From Diphasiastrum complanatum (taxonomy: Eukaryota > Streptophyta > Lycopodiopsida > Lycopodiales > Lycopodiaceae): a stretch of DNA of 64,000 nucleotides. Shown in pieces: positions 45,601 through 57,120 of this stretch. Positions within the stretch are counted from its first letter, which is position 1. Each line of letters begins with the position of its first letter. A model generated the notes under the pieces. It did not search any database. It was given only the letters and a program-made list of their open reading frames with translations, and was not told the DNA's origin. Where the stretch lies: positions 59,578,397-59,642,396 of the forward strand of contig CM055096.1 in assembly GCA_029204225.1 (NCBI GenBank). The letters run 5' to 3'. The position numbers and the translations under genes are program-made.

Positions 45601-46250
45601 CACGACCCAAATATCAGTATGTAGCAACACTAGCTGCTACAGACTCAAAAGCGAAATCTTTGACTGATGCTATTGTGCAGAGAATTGACGTTATTGAAGA
45701 AAAATTGGCAAAGACAGAAGATCAATCCTGGCCAAGTGACGTGGAGAAAGTATTCAAAGTCACAACGAGAAGCAAAAGCTCCTCAAACCCTGACCAGAAA
45801 TCTTTGACGAAGCGTAGAAAATCCTCGAAGAAGAAATATTCTAGCAAGACGACGAATAAATCTACGACTAAGGAAGATCTTAAAGTTGACCCCGACTATG
45901 ACCACAATGCTGCAAAGTTATTTGCAAAAGATATCTCAGCAGAAGCGAAAGATATTATCAACGCTGAACTTCAGTCAACTACTGCAGAGAAGGTGGTCAC
46001 TTTCGAGGAAGGGGACGACGAAATCACGAAGACGAAATTGTCTAGTGCTGTTATTGATAAGCCAATCTCGAAATCGAAGACGAAGGACTATGACATCGTG
46101 ACTGATATTGGATTTCTTTGTCCAAATATTACTTTTGAGCAACTGCTGGCAGATAACACTTATTATAGAAGGTCTTTCTACACCGAAAAAGAAGAAAAAC
46201 GTTTCTCTACCAGATGCTGGTGTTCTGTCTATTGATTTAGTGATCTCGGT
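45601..46250 (+). pseudogene. Lys/Ser-rich gag-protease linker
   Basis: An open frame at 45660-46235 reads Lys/Ser/Thr-rich sequence (KRRKSSKKKYSSKTTNKS), then an acidic part. It links gag to protease in the same reading direction. It has no catalytic motif and is probably a disordered polyprotein segment. Confidence 0.6.
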
Positions 46251-46632
46251 GCACCTGAAATTGATATTACCATTGCGGGATGCCTGATAAAAAAAGTGCC
46301 AATTGACTCTGGTTCTAGTGTGAACATAATAACAGAAGATACAGCTCATGCTTTGGGGCTGACTGACATTCAACCGACATAATGAAACATCAAGTTAGCT
46401 AGTTCGACACGACAAAAACCTATTGGAGAACTGAAGGATGTCACTGTTTACATTCAAGCCAAGCCATTCACAATGAATTTCATAGTTATCAAACCACTCG
46501 GTCTGTCATCCTATTATGTGCTGATTGGACGACCTTGGCTTTATCAATCAAACACAAGTGCTCATTGGAAATCTAGAGAGTTAGGATTTCAAACTGGTGA
46601 GACCAATAATCGAGGTAAGCCAGTAGAATAAA
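46240..46632 (+). pseudogene. Gypsy protease
   Basis: IDITIAGCLIKKVPIDSGSS carries the catalytic Asp at 46304-46306 with the DSGSS triad context, followed by VNIITEDTAHALGL. After a TAA at 46381, IGELKDVTVYIQAKPF and SYYVLIGRPWLYQSNTSAHW follow; the latter is the conserved IGRPWL block of gypsy proteases. Confidence 0.85.
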
Positions 46633-46937
46633 TAATCACCTGGAGTCGGGACAAATATGAAGGTGAAATGCCTTTGTCTGGCACCAATTTTACCTCAGAA
46701 GAATCTTCTTATGCCTTATATGTTTTGTCTAATAAAACTAACATTGAAGTGCAATATTTTGAATGTTATGAGAATGCTGACGAAGAAGAATTTTTTGATG
46801 CCTGCAATGCTGAAGTGGATGTCTTGTATGAAGAAATTATAGTTGCAGACATGAAATCGATAGAGTCTAACGATTCGAGTGACGAATCTGAACATGAATT
46901 TGGTAACAAGAACTAGGTTGACGACAAGAAAACATCT

Positions 46938-48016
46938 ATGGAATCAACCATGCGCGAAATTCATGGCCATACCAAGGCCAGTATGATAGAAGGTATCATA
47001 TTACCAGATTCTACTGAACTAATTGAACTTGCACCTGGTAGATTTGTGAATGTTTCAAAGTCACTTGGAGAATCGAAGTTAGCTGAATTCACTGAACTAT
47101 TGAAGGAGTATCAAGATGTTTTTGTCTGGTTGCTCGACAATTTGAAGGGTATACTTGCAGAATTCGGAGAGCACCGTATTGATCTCAAGGAAGATGCTGT
47201 ACCTGTTCGACAGAGATAGTATCGTCTCAATCCTAAGTACTCTCTCATGGTTAAGGACGAACTCAACAAACATCTTAAGGCAGGTATAATATATCCCATC
47301 TTAAGCAGTGAATGGGTTTCACCCATTGTTGTCGTCCCAAAGAAGAAGACTGGAAAGATACAAATATGCCAGGATTTTCGCAAACTCAATGTTGCCACAA
47401 GGAAGGATCATCATCCTCTGCCCTTCACTGATTTCATCTTAGATCAGTTGCTGGTCAGGAGTGTTACAGTTTCTATGACGGTTTTTCTGGTTATAATCAG
47501 GTTGGAGTGCAGAAGGAGGATCGTTCAAAGACTACATTCACTACGGATTGGGGCACTTATGCCTACAACAAAATGCCCTTTGGTCTTTGTAACACTCCAG
47601 CGACTTTTCAGCGAATCATGATGTTAATTTTTGCTGCCTTCCTAAGAACTTTTCTCGAAATATTTATTGACAATTTCTATATATATAGTGATACAAAGAC
47701 ACACCTGCAGAAGCTGAAATTAACATTGCAACGGTGTCGAGATATTTGTTTATCCCTTCATCTAGAGAAATGTTTTTTCGGTATGAAAGAAGGAATATTA
47801 CTCGGACACAGAATATCTAACAGAGGAATAGAAGTCGACAAAGATAAAGTTGAGCTTATAAAGAATCTCCAGATACCAACCAATTTATGTGAACTAAGAG
47901 TTTTCTTAGGACATGTCGGCTATTACCAGAGATTTATTCAAAATCATGCTTCTATTGGTGTCTCTCTTACACATCTACTGAAGAAACAAGTGGAATACTT
48001 GTGGACGAATGAATAG
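46938..48016 (+). pseudogene. Gypsy reverse transcriptase with mutated active site
   Basis: Starts with LLKEYQDVFVW and HRIDLKEDAVPVRQR, then a TAG. RT blocks follow: EWVSPIVVVPKKKTGKIQIC, DFRKLNVATRKDHHPLPF, a frameshift near 47450, FSGYNQVGVQKEDR, TFTTDWGTYAYNKMPFGLCN and TPATFQRIM. The active site that should read (F/I)xDD reads IFIDNF: the second Asp codon is AAT (47672-47674), an Asn. GYYQRFIQNHASIG ends the domain. The Asp-to-Asn change should abolish polymerase activity. Confidence 0.9.
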
Positions 48017-48500
48017 TAGAAATTTGAAGAACTTAAGCAAAGGTTGATCAATGCTCCTATTCTAAGACCACCCAATTGGGCGATTTTATTTCATAGTTAT
48101 GTGGATGTTTCTTCATTTGCTATTGGCATCTGTTTAAGCCAAAAGGACGAGTAGACGAAAGATCATCCCATTTACTATGCGAGTCGATAGCTCAGTGCAT
48201 CAGAGAGAATTATTCGGCTACAGAAAGGGAAGCTCTTGGAATGATTTTCGCTATTAAGAAATTTCGGCATTATTTGCTGGGATATGTATTTATTTTTCAT
48301 GTTGATCACCATGCTCTTAAGTATCTTGTAAATAAACCAGATCTATGAGGACGAATTGCTCGATGGGTTCTACTTCTGCAGGAATTCACCTGTCAAGTAG
48401 AGCTTCGTCAAGGAAAATATCATACAAATGCTGATTATCTTTCACGACTCAACACGGGAAAAATTGAAGAACTATCAATGATGATTTTCCAAACGAACAT
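48017..48500 (+). pseudogene. Gypsy RNase H
   Basis: After a TAG, FEELKQRLINAPILRPPNW, then YVDVSSFAIGICLSQKDE with the first catalytic Asp, HPIYYAS, YSATEREALGMIFAIKKFRH with the Glu, HVDHHALKYLV and NADYLSRL. TAG at 48152 and a frame change near 48190 break it. Confidence 0.85.
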
Positions 48501-48539
48501 TTATTCGAGATTTCATCTACAAATTCGCTATATTCTGAT

Positions 48540-49398
48540 ATTATTATGTATCTCAAGGATCAGATATATCCGGATGGTTACGATTTGGAGCAAAAGACAG
48601 TTTTTCAATATAAGGTAGCACCTTATATGATTATTAAAAATATCTTATACAAGCTTGGTGCAGATCATCAGCTTCAAAGATGTCTCGAAACTGAAGACAT
48701 TAAAAAGGTCATTAAAGCCTTACACTCAAAAGATGCTGGTGGACATTTTGCTTTGAAAAATACTGTTAATAAGATATTGACTGCCAAGTATTGGTGGCCA
48801 ACAATGTTCAAGGATGTGTCAAATTTTATTCGTTCATGTGATCCATGCCAGAGATCTGGTAAGCCTACAAAAGCAATGAATTGGTCGTTGAAACCAATCC
48901 TACCTCTTGCACCATTTGAATAGTGGGGGATTGACTTTGTCGGTCCAATCAAACCTGTGACTCGACATACAAAATGTCATTATATTCTAGTTGCAACGGA
49001 TTATGCTACAAAGAACATTGAAGCAGAGGCGACGAAACGAAATGATGCGAAAACTGTCGTGACGTTCTTATTCGAAAGTATAATCACAAGATATGGTTGT
49101 CCACTTAAACTAGTAAGTGACCGAGGTACACATTTTCTAAATGACACGATACGGTTGTTGACAACCTATTTTCTAATCAAACACAGAAAACTACACCGTA
49201 TAATCCAAAAGAAAATGGGTTGACAGAAAGAGCTAATGGAATTTTATGTAAGATCCTGAACAAAATTACTATTGCACATGCAACGGATTGGGATCAGAAA
49301 CTACCATCAGTTCTCTAGGCTTATCGCAACACAGAAAAAATGACGATGAAACATACACCATATTTTCTTACGTATGGTATGCATCCTATTTTGCCAAT
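48540..49398 (+). pseudogene. Gypsy integrase, C-terminus missing
   Basis: HHCC zinc domain: LHSKDAGGHFALKNTVNKIL and SCDPCQRSGK. Core: GIDFVGPIKPVTRH (first Asp), KLVSDRGTHFLND (second Asp); the Glu block is behind a TGA near 49221. A reading resumes as MTMKHTPYFLTYGMHPILP, which is followed directly by unrelated LTR sequence. The C-terminal GPY-like domain is lost. Confidence 0.85.
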
Positions 49399-50120
49399 TG
49401 AATCTTGCCCTTCCCTCCTTTGCGTGTGGTTGTGGATTGTAGAGTGGATTAGATTTGTTACTTTCCTAGAGTGGATTAGTTTTCTTTTCTTGTTGTGGAT
49501 TAATGTAGGAACCAGCATTCAAGTAAACTAAATAGGCTAGAAATGTGGTATAAATCTTGCATTTCCTTTAACATTCTAGTTCTTGATGTTCTTGGGATGT
49601 CCAAGAATCAAAAGACTAGTTGGTTTCTTGATTCTTGGACTTTTAAAATGCTGTAGATTAATTCTTGTTTCAGCTTTGTGGATTAATGCAAGTTTTAGTA
49701 AAGTGTAGGATCTGATTCAATTCATTTTTAGAGTAGGTAGTTGTAGAATCTATTGAATGTTCATTTGGGCTGCATGCTGATTTGGTAATGAATGTTAATG
49801 GCTTGCGTCTCTATTTGAATGTGAGTGCTTTCAAGAGAGAACGACCTTGAGTTGTCCTCTGACAGGCAGGACATTAATACTACAACGTCAATCCGTCCAT
49901 TCTGCTTGGTTTGGGCATGGTAATATCAAGAACACATCTAATGAATGCCATGAAGCCTGGTAACAGGCAGAAACGGTTCTGAAGAAGCAAAGAGCAAACC
50001 AACAGATCCTTTGGAGCAGGGGATCTGTCAACAATCAGACGACAAATATCCATCCACCCATACTCTACTCCCTCGATAACATCATCATCATCAAATGCTT
50101 CCGCTCTATCCACAGAACTG
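49399..50120 (+). repeat. Gypsy LTR U5 and leader, third copy
   Basis: 49410-49680 matches U5 of 15530-15790 and 41060-41340 (GTGTGGTTGTGGATT, CAAGTAAACTAAATAGGCTA, ATAAATCTTGCAT, TTCTTGATTCTTGGAC). CCTCTGACAGGC at 49857 matches 15937. It leads into the gag at 50121. No PBS was identified with confidence. Confidence 0.55.
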
Positions 50121-50843
50121 TTGTTGGATCAAATGACAAAATTACACAAACAACAGATGGAGCAGCTTACAGCACAGTTTGATAAAAAACTGAAAGCCTT
50201 ACAAGGAGCTATAGCAGCAGTGCCACATCTATTGGAACCAAACCAGCTACAGGATCCCCGACGTGAGAATGTATGGTGTTCAGAATACACACGAAATCAT
50301 ACAGCAAACGAGTGTCTAGTTCTAAACCAAAATCTAAGACTCACACATAGATTTTACCATCTGTGCAATGCGACATTGCACGATACAGCATTTTGCCCAT
50401 TTAACCCCCGGATTGTTCAATAGAATAGGAGTCCTTATCAGATTTCTTATCCATATCATCAAGGGGCACCAAATGCGGCACCGAATCAGCAATAGTGTAT
50501 GGCCTTACTTGCACCACCGGGGCCAGCCAATCAACAAATGGCCCATGTGAACTTGACAGCAGTGGAACCAGAGATGCCAGTACCACCTCAACCTGAGCAA
50601 CAACAATGGTATGGACCGAATGAACCATTTATGGATCCTGCCATAAATGAATATTTTGCGGCCTATACAACACAAACTCAATGTCAAGACGGAAGAAATT
50701 ACGGCTACTATGGATGTGGCAAAGAACACAGAATTGCGGAAGGTCCTTACAAAGGACAATATACATCCTTCTGCCGAGAATGCAGTTATGGACACTGCTA
50801 CAAGAATTGTCCATTGAGACCTGGAACCAATGCACCACTATAG
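50121..50843 (+). pseudogene. Gypsy-type gag C-terminus with Cys/His clusters
   Basis: A coiled-coil-like start (MTKLHKQQMEQLTAQFDKKL) leads to several Cys/His clusters: WCSEYTRNHTANEC (one Cys lost), CNATLHDTAFC, YGYYGCGKEHRI and CRECSYGHCYKNC. Between them is a Pro/Gln-rich linker. One TAG at 50421 and a frame change near 50500 break it. The TAG-ended frame stops at a 22-bp palindrome where copia sequence begins. Its place after a U5 fragment suggests the family that carries the additional ORF at 12290-14980; that link is inference. Confidence 0.6.
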
Positions 50844-51880
50844 TGGTGCATCATCACACATGAGTTGCACTAAAAGTTCTTTTGTCTCTCTAGAACCTTT
50901 TAAAGAACTTAAAGATTCAATATACACAACTGTTGGTGATGCATGTTCAATTGAAGGAGTAGGAATTTGTTCCTTGAATCTTGCATGTTCTATGAGTTTA
51001 TCACTTTCCAAAGTACTATATGTTTCTTTAGTGTTGAAAAGTTATTTGATGATGGTTTTGAAGTGGAATTCAATGTCAATAATTGTTTCATAAAGAAAGG
51101 TGATGAGATCCTAGCAAGTAGATCTAGATATGGAGGCATTTTCAAGTTAGATGTGCATGAAAATGCAAGTGCATGTAATGTTGCATTGATGACTTGTATT
51201 TCCAAGGAGGAAGTATGGCCTAGGAAGGTGCATGTTTCCAATTTCAGATCTATGTCTTCAATAGTCAAGGAGATCAAGCCAAGAGTGGCTTATTTTATGG
51301 CAAAATCACATATGGATCCATATTTGATGTCTTCTACCAAGACAAAACATCCTATGGAGTTGGAACACTCGGATGTTGACCTTTCTTCATCTATAAGCAA
51401 GGAAGTTGCTTCTTGATTTTCTACTCTTATTGATGGTTTCACAAATAACCAATGGCTATGTCTTGTCTCTTCAAAATTTATGGTGCATGTGTATTTTCCA
51501 TCATGCAAAAGTTTTTGGAGTTGTGGAGCTATTGGAAGGATTGCACTATATGGAGTCTTGTTCAACTATAAGCCTAAGGTTGTATACCTTAGTGTTCTTG
51601 AAGATTATTGCTTTGCATGTGGTTTCTTGGAAGGAAAGAAGGATGGGGATCCTAGTCTATGGATCATGGTTGGATGTTTATCCACCAAGGAAGGATACAT
51701 AGCTTTTAAATTCTCTATCTCGAAAGTGTTTGAGCATGGAGATGTTATTGATTTTGAAGATCTATTTTCTATCTTGGAAGGGGCCGAGAGCACAGTGTCT
51801 CTTATTGCATCAAAAGTTCATTCTATGGAGAAAAGCCAACTTATGATGGGGTTGAGGTTTGAGGAGGAGTATCCTTAACA
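50844..51880 (+). pseudogene. Copia protease to integrase fragment, badly frameshifted
   Basis: The first readable codons are YSGASSHMSCTKSSF, the copia protease motif with the catalytic Asp replaced by Tyr at the junction. Then SIYTTVGDACSIEGVG, a shifted KLFDDGFEVEFNVNNCFIKK and SRYGGIFKLDV. The GAG-pre-integrase block is damaged, followed by KTKHPMELEHSDVDLSSSIS. Later pieces (YGVLFNYKPKVVYL, FEHGDVIDFEDLF) correspond to the integrase tail; the catalytic core is largely unreadable. Confidence 0.7.
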
Positions 51881-52509
51881 TGCATGTCAAGGCCGAGTCC
51901 TTGTGGTTCTTAGTTCATGGAAAAGAAAGGATAAGTGAAGGTGGTATTTATTCTATTCTACTCACCTATGGTTCTCTTTCTTTTGTTGATGTTGTATCTT
52001 GCTTAGTTGAGATTTGTTCATCTCAAAGATCAAGTAAGACTATTCTAGTTTTGAATAAAGTTTTTAGTTTGCAATTAATTCTTGTCATTGATGACTTGAT
52101 TATGTTTCCAAAACATCAAGAAAGCAAGATATTGTACCATCATTTATATGCTCTTAAATTGAGTAAGAGCAAGAATAAGAACAAGCTCAAACATATTGAA
52201 GAATATGTTCCTTCATTTGAAGAGGCATGTTGTAAACTTCTTGTGAGGTTAGGTGAAGCATCCAGTGAGGACACTTACACCCTCAAGAAAGTATTTAGCC
52301 TCAATTTGATCAAGCTAGAGTATGGTTTCAAGATTAGATCCATTTTGGATATAGTTCATAGTGTTTGGACTAGTAAAGCTAGCATGCTTAATCTTGAATA
52401 TTGCTCATGGTATAATCTTGATCTATATGATCTTTGTGGTCATGATGAGGCATGGAAGCCTCGATTTTTTGAGATTCTTATGCAGCCCTCTTCATGCAAA
52501 AGAACTTAG
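51859..52509 (+). other. Unrecognised 216-codon open frame inside a copia remnant
   Basis: One uninterrupted frame from ATG at 51859 to TAG. I do not recognise it. LILVIDDLIMF resembles a copia RT active site (YVDD) only loosely, and no other RT block is present. It has a charged mid part (KLSKSKNKNKLKH) and a hydrophobic, Leu/Ile-rich first half. It occupies the place of RT-RNase H between a copia integrase fragment and a 3' LTR, so it may be decayed pol, captured host sequence or a chance frame. Confidence 0.3.
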
Positions 52510-52646
52510 TAAACCCAGGATCAGGATCAAGCACGAAGGAGGCATATCAACATAGTGGCAAATTGGTGGAAAAATTTTCAAAGGCATTTGGAAAAGATTT
52601 CTACCATAGAGATCTTATCGTGGATTTGGTAAGCGTGCTGCTATGA

Positions 52647-52692
52647 TGGATTCTTTGTTCATCTGCACTTCAAATGCAAAGCAAAGAATCCA
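52647..52692. repeat. 11-bp inverted repeat before the PPT
   Basis: TGGATTCTTTG (52647-52657) is complemented by CAAAGAATCCA (52682-52692), 43 bp before the PPT. Confidence 0.8.
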
Positions 52693-52734
52693 CACACTCA
52701 AAGGATCTTCATCAACATCAGATAGAAATATTTT

Positions 52735-53570
52735 AAGGAGGAGTGTTAAAATTGTAAAACATATCTATCCTATGTTTGTTGATATTTGGGGGGTCCTACC
52801 CATGTAAATATTTTGTACATATGCAAGATATGTGAATAGAGCACATATCCTTGTAGAATAAGGCGATTTTGGGTTAGGTAGATCAAACTCCAATGACATG
52901 CATAAAGTCTAGTTGGTCTAGTATGACATGCAATGATGTTGACAATGTCTAGTTTGACATGCATGTAGAATTTCACATGGAATTGGTCAAAGATGACTTA
53001 GTAGAAACTCGAGCTATAATAAATGCATTATGTCCTAAGTTTCCATTGTGACATGCAAGGCATGCAAACACTCTAATGGACACATGCATGTAGTTTTGTA
53101 CATGTCTAGTTGCGAAATTGCCATTTGGAGAAAGTACGTAGAAGTTAGGTGCAATCTGTGCATGCAAGCAGTTAGGTGTCAAGATAATAGTAGTTTGCAC
53201 TTGAATAGGTGTAGGATATGCATCGAATGAAAGGAGTACCATGAATCTTGGCTCTCCTATATATTTACATATCATTCTCATTCATTTTTAATGAAGAATC
53301 AAGCATTTATAATGTCATAATGTCAAATTTGGATCTCATGCAATCTTGCTTGTAATTGCTCTCTCTCTCAAACTCAGATTTTGTGTATCCTTCATACATG
53401 ATCTTGCTTGTGTACTTTCCCTATTTGTGAGGAATTAATGTAGCTTTGATCTGTAGCATTCTAGATTTTGCTCTAGCCATAGATCTGTTGGTAGATTGCA
53501 GGTGATCTGTGTGCCACCACAAAGCACGGTAAAGATCATTCACACATTTCTTGTGGTTCCCCACATGTGT
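52735..53570 (+). repeat. PPT and 3' LTR of a copia element, rich in CATGCA boxes
   Basis: AAGGAGGAG (52735-52743) precedes TGTTAAAATTG at 52744. TATA-like CCTATATATTT lies near 53258. CATGCA occurs at 52897, 52927, 52958, 53052, 53061, 53083, 53161 and 53337, twice as CATGCATG. This is the RY element bound by plant B3-domain factors of the ABI3/FUS3/LEC2 group. The 3' LTR boundary is uncertain (a CCCCACA near 53570 is one choice). Confidence 0.65.
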
Positions 53571-53599
53571 GAATTTGCTAAATTTTCATCACACAATAC

Positions 53600-56500
53600 T
53601 TGATGAAGCTTCAACAAGCTACACTGAACAAGACTACGATGTAGTCATTGATTCAGGAGCAACATCACACATCACCTGCAACAAGAAAATCTTGATCGAC
53701 TTCAGAGAACTCAAAAACAACAGAACAGTGATTCTAGGTGATGGGCGCAGACACAATGTCAAAGGCATCGGGACTCTACAGCTGCGAACACTGTTAGATC
53801 AAGCAGAGCTGCCATGAGCACTCTACGTACCTTCACTGAGAAAAGATCTGCTGTCAGTCTCCAATATGGCAGATCTTGGAATTCGAGTTTTATTCGATGG
53901 CAATACATGCTGCATGATCGAGAAAACAACAAACAAATTGTTGACAGATGGATGCAGAGAAGGAACTCTCTACCAAGCCAAGATAATCAACAACTTTGAT
54001 AGCATATTAAATGCATCAGAAAATAAAGATCAGCTCTGGCACAGAAGAATATATCATCTGAACATGAGGATCTTGTATGACATGTGCAAGAAAGACATAG
54101 TCACAGGTCTGAAGATATCTAGACCCGATACTGAGTTTTGCGAAGCTTGTCAGAAAGGCAAACAACATCGGAATCCATTCACACATGAGGGAAGAAGAGC
54201 CAAAGAAGTTCTTGAGCTTGTCCACTCAAATATCTGTGACCGATGAAAGTGGATTCACTCTCAGGATTGAGGTATTTCCTGACGTTCATAGATGATTACA
54301 ACTGGATGACTACGATCTACTACCTAAAGAAAAAATCTAAAATGTTTCACTCTTTCAAGAAGTTCGTGGCATTTATAGAGAGACACACCTCAAAGAATAT
54401 TCAAATCATCAGATCTGACAATGGAGGTGAGTACAAGAGCACATAATTTTTAAAATTCTGCCAAGAACAAGGGATAGAGCATCAATTCACTCCTGCGTAC
54501 ACACCAGAATATAATGGTGTCACAGAAAGAAGAAACAAGACGCTAGTCGAAGGATCCAGATGCATGATGGCATAGGCTCGATTGCCAAGTAAATTTTGGA
54601 CTGAGGCAATAGCTGTAGTAGTACACTTGTAGAACAAAGCAACAACGACGGCCTTGGTAAATAAGACACTGTACAAGATGTGGATAGATAGAAAGCTTGA
54701 TCCATCATACGTACGTGTGTTTGGATGTGCAACATACAAATTCATTCCCAAAGAAAAAAGAAACAAGCTCGATCATAAATCAGAGCAAACAATCATGGTC
54801 GGGTACTCGAACGAATCACAAGCTCTACAATCCAATCACAAAGAAGGTTGTTTCAAGTAGAGATGTGAAGTTCGATGAGTCCACATTCTCTAGACTAAAA
54901 GATGAAAAAGACCATCAGATCTTGACACTGATGCCAATTCAAGAGGGACACCAAGGACAGACGTCAAATCAAAATGCTGAGCCCCAGAATCCAGAGCAGC
55001 AGGAAGAAGATGATCAACCCCACGAACAAGAAATGTTCGAGCAGCGACGAAACGAACCCAAAAGCTCAACAAGACAAAGAAGACCTCCAGATCGATACAT
55101 TGACAATCTTCAGTGGAGCGAAGACACACAATTCGAGTACTACAGCTTCATTGAAGAGCCAACAACATATCAAGAAGCTGTCTAGAGTCCATAGGGAAAA
55201 TTCTGGAAGCAGGCAATGTCAGAGGAGATCGAATCAATGAGGCAAAACGAGACATGGACACTAGAGCCACTACCAGAAAACAAAAAGATCGTCGACTGCA
55301 AGTGGGTGTACAAAAGAAAAATGAAATCAAATGGCACCGTTGGATGCTAGAAAACAAGGCTTGTCGCAAAGGGCTATACACAAAGGTATGGTGCTGATTA
55401 TTTCGACACATATTCGTCGATGGTCAAGATGACAAGCATATGACTACTCCTTGCATATGCTACACAACACAATCTAGAAATTCACCAGATTGATGTAAAG
55501 ACAGCCTTTCTACACAAAGATCTAGAGGAAGAAATCTTCATGAAGCAGCCTGAAGGATTTGAAGACCTCGACAATAGACAATATGTCTGTCAGTTGCAGA
55601 GATGCATTTATGGTATAAAGTAGGCATCATGAGCTTGGTACAAGAAGCTCGATAGTCTTCTGAAGTCTCTAGACTTCAATCCTACATAGCCAAACTATAA
55701 TGTCTACATAAAAAGAGTAGGAAAAAACATTGTGATACTGACTATCTTTGTGGATGATTCTCTTATGATAGAAAACTCCTTGATGCTAATCAAGGACACG
55801 AAGAGTCAAATTTTTGAAAATTATGAAATCACAGATCTAGGAGAAGCAACAAAATGCCTCGGGCTGGAGATCAGAAGATATCGAATAAAAGATGAAATGA
55901 ACTTGAGTCAGTCTGAATATGCCAGAAAAGTGCTGAAGCAGTATCACATGATGGACTGCAAAGGAAAAGCCACACCAATGATAGCTAGAGCCAAGTTGAC
56001 GAAGCAAGATTGCCCGAAAACAGAGGAAAAAAAATTGAAGAAGGAAGGTATACCCTACCAAAACCTAATCGGTAGTCTGATGTACCTTACAATTTGTACC
56101 AAACCCAATTTAGCTTTCTCTGTTTATGCTTTAAGCCAATTCTCTTCCAATCCTGGCATGGCACATTGGCAAATGGCAAAATAAATTCTACAATATCTAA
56201 AGGGTATCCAAAATATGGGATTAACCTAAAGAGCTGACAACGAAAGGAAAGGATTCGAGCTGCACCACTACAGTGATGCAAGTTGGGCGAGCTGCAAAGA
56301 TGACATCAAGACTGTAACTGGAGGATGTTCAATAGCGTGAAGAATAGCAATCAGCTGGATATGCAAAAAGCAGACCTTGGTAGCTCAATCCTCATGCGAA
56401 GCTGAATACATTGCAGCTTCAAAAGGTGGCGAACGAGGTAGTTTGGTTGCAGATGATGCTGGAGGCAATTGGGATGTATGTATGATCTATGATCTATCGT

Positions 56501-56600
56501 TGATCCTTTTATGTGATCAATCCAAAGAACTGATTAAGTTAAAAGATCTAATCAAAAGAAATGCATTAGTCTCAAAACTGATTTTGGTTTCTTGTTGATG
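53600..56600 (+). pseudogene. Copia pol (protease to RNase H), gag missing, many stops
   Basis: Protease: VVIDSGATSHITCNKK. Then YVPSLRKDLLSVSNMADLG, the HHCC module (LWHRRIYHLNMRILYD, FCEACQKGKQHRNPF), and integrase FLTFIDDYNW, IIRSDNGGEYKS, TPEYNGVTERRNKTL. RT: DCKWVYKRKMKSNG, IHQIDVKTAFLHKDLEEEI, IYGIK stop AS stop AWY (TAG 55621 and TGA 55630 replacing Gln and Arg codons), active site VILTIFVDDSLMI. RNase H: HHYSDASWASCKDDIK and VAQSSCEAEYIAAS. Breakdown is mainly nonsense mutation with few indels. It is a different copia lineage from the 26858 element. Confidence 0.9.
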
Positions 56601-57120
56601 TCCTCCGTGCATCAGCCGCTCTCTGCCCGTTACACTTTGTCTTCACGCTGCAAACCTTCGCATTTTGTTGAAAGACACCTTCGGGATTTTAAGTTGCATT
56701 TTTAAAGGCACCTTCGCATTTTTTCGAAAGGCTTTTATAAGGCAGTGTCGCATTTTGCCGAAGGGCAAAAAACCCGAAGGTATGCCAGAAAATATTTCTA
56801 AGGCATTTACGAGGCAGTGTTGCTTTTTTCCAAAATGCGAAAAATGCGACAATGTCGGGCCAATTGGCCCGAATTATTTTCGAATTGTTTTTGACTTAGT
56901 GATGCATTTTCCTCATGACCCTGGGATTTTGTCTCTCTTTGTCTCTCCAAAAACAAATTTTGAGTGTTTTTTGAATTTTTATGGGGTTTTTGGAAGGGAT
57001 TGGGTGCTTGGAACTGATCCTCCCACCTCACAATCTTTCTTCGTAGTACATACAACCAAAAAATCTCAAAAAACGGAAAAAGCTAACACTAATCACGCTA
57101 TTCTACCCCTAAAATTTTGA
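56600..57120. repeat. Unclassified repeat with internal tandem units
   Basis: Contains two diverged units of about 75 bp (AAGGC(T/A)TTTA...GGCAGTGT(C/T)GC...), reading (K)AFxRQCxxxPK in one plus frame (56665-57120, 151 codons, no known motif). Related sequence lies at 11965-12020. CTTCG/CGAAG words recur on both strands. Coding status is doubtful. Confidence 0.4.

Larger units (their letters stand above)
44175..49398 (+). mobile_element. Ty3/gypsy element, 3'-truncated in integrase
   Basis: PBS, gag, protease, RT, RNase H and integrase follow in gypsy order (integrase last). The integrase frame stops matching at about 49398, where U5-like LTR sequence of another gypsy family begins. Many TAG/TAA stops and an active-site change show it is dead. 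Confidence 0.9.

Noticed and set aside
45975-46373. 132-codon minus-strand ORF
   Set aside because: Antisense to the gypsy linker and protease, whose DSGSS motif fixes the plus strand.
56665-57120. 151-codon ORF as a real gene
   Set aside because: It runs through a repeat with internal tandem units and has no known motif or splice context; kept only as a repeat.
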